This document shows positions 63,680 to 64,000 of a DNA stretch of 64,000 bases, piece after piece; position 1 is the first letter of the stretch, and each line of letters begins with the position of its first letter. Where the stretch lies: the NCBI RefSeq assembly GCF_000403455.2, contig NZ_KE159719.1, forward strand, positions 95,157-159,156, in the 5' to 3' direction. The notes under the pieces were generated by a model. That model was not told the DNA's origin. It was given only the letters and a program-made list of their open reading frames with translations, and searched no databases. This stretch comes from Dorea sp. 5-2 (lineage in GTDB: Bacteria > Bacillota > Clostridia > Lachnospirales > Lachnospiraceae). A program made the translations under genes and the position numbers.

Positions 63680-64000
63680 ATGTACAAATATCTTGATAAG
63701 TTACAACATTCATTCCTCGATTTTAATCAGCCATTAGGAATGCATATGAATCCCGAAAACAGATGGGTGCGTTTGGCAGAACAAATCCCATGGGATGTTT
63801 TTGAATCAAAATATGCTGAACTGTTTCCAAATGATACAGGAAATGTTGCAAAGCCTTTGCGTACGGCTCTCGGTTCATTAATTATCCAAAAGAAACTCTG
63901 TTTCTCAGACCGCGAACTTGTGGAACAGATTACAGAGAATCCATATCTGCAATACTTCATAGGGCTTCCGGGTTATCAGGAAGAACCACCGTTTGATGCA
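63680..64000 (+). CDS. IS1182/IS5-like transposase, N-terminal part (runs off the window)
   Basis: 107 residues are present from ATG 63680 (AAGGA 9 bases upstream): NPENRWVRLAEQIPWDVFESKYAE, AKPLRTALGSLIIQKKLCFSDRELVEQITENPYLQYFIGLPGY. This is the DUF772-type N-terminal domain of IS1182/IS5 transposases. The catalytic domain lies beyond the window. Confidence 0.88.
   Translation, partial: MYKYLDKLQHSFLDFNQPLGMHMNPENRWVRLAEQIPWDVFESKYAELFPNDTGNVAKPLRTALGSLIIQKKLCFSDRELVEQITENPYLQYFIGLPGYQEEPPFDA

Overview
The window looks like a chromosome segment of a spore-forming gut Firmicute, most likely family Lachnospiraceae. The chromosomal genes are typical of that group: CotF-type spore-coat proteins, a GerMN lipoprotein, ComEA/ComEC, a split arginine regulon, and purine-rich AGGAGG ribosome binding sites. 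Two integrated mobile elements flank the chromosomal block. A third small element sits inside the first, and the second sits inside an IS transposase gene. No tRNA, rRNA or CRISPR array was found.

Region 1 (1 to about 19,480) is the right part of a Tn1549/Tn916-like integrative conjugative element (ICE A); its left end is outside the window. It carries transfer genes (Maff2-like, VirB6/TrbL-like, PrgI, VirB4, a DUF6075-type protein, class B sortase, CwlT-like hydrolase). It also carries a cargo module (XRE regulator, two-component system, FtsX-type ABC exporter, Cys-rich KTR protein), a Tn916-like regulatory leader with a sigma factor, a PemK/MazF-like protein, a small protein and a large serine recombinase. 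A recombinase-in-trio (RIT) element of about 3.5 kb interrupts the 3' end of virB4, beside a 34-bp perfect palindrome. ICE A appears to have integrated in the 5' end of a marR gene that precedes a heterodimeric ABC exporter.

Region 2 (about 19.5 to 45.4 kb) is chromosomal: the marR remnant with two ABC half-transporters, an AAA-ATPase/PD-(D/E)XK protein, spore-coat proteins, a class I glutamine-amidotransferase-like hydrolase, a dipeptidase, a broken Rpn/PD-(D/E)XK gene, argG, a PadR-controlled HAAS-SEDS membrane protein, argC-GNAT-argJ-argB-argD, a YdcZ-type permease, and comEA, a two-component system, a GerMN lipoprotein and comEC. A 166-bp structured element with 22-bp perfect terminal inverted repeats lies between argJ and argB.

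Region 3 (45.6 to 48.0 kb) is a graveyard of broken genes: an AlbA/Schlafen-like regulator, a terminase-like scrap, a GNAT gene with an internal stop, and a grpB 5' fragment.

Region 4 (48.1 to 62.3 kb) is an IS4/IS1634-like transposase gene split by a Tn4451-like integrative mobilizable element (IME B, about 12.6 kb). IME B carries a TnpX-like recombinase, ParB, a MobV relaxase with a pMV158-type oriT, a RepA-like ATPase, two sigma-like factors, a KTR protein, a BcrAB-like ABC transporter with DUF4097 lipoprotein and two-component system, and TnpV. Both attachment junctions can be read and give a GTCG core. Downstream are a grpB 3' fragment, a GNAT gene and the start of an IS1182/IS5-like transposase.

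ICE A and IME B share a homologous KTR-leader-sigma module in opposite orientations. Each also carries a sensor-plus-ABC-exporter cassette of the kind used against peptide antibiotics.
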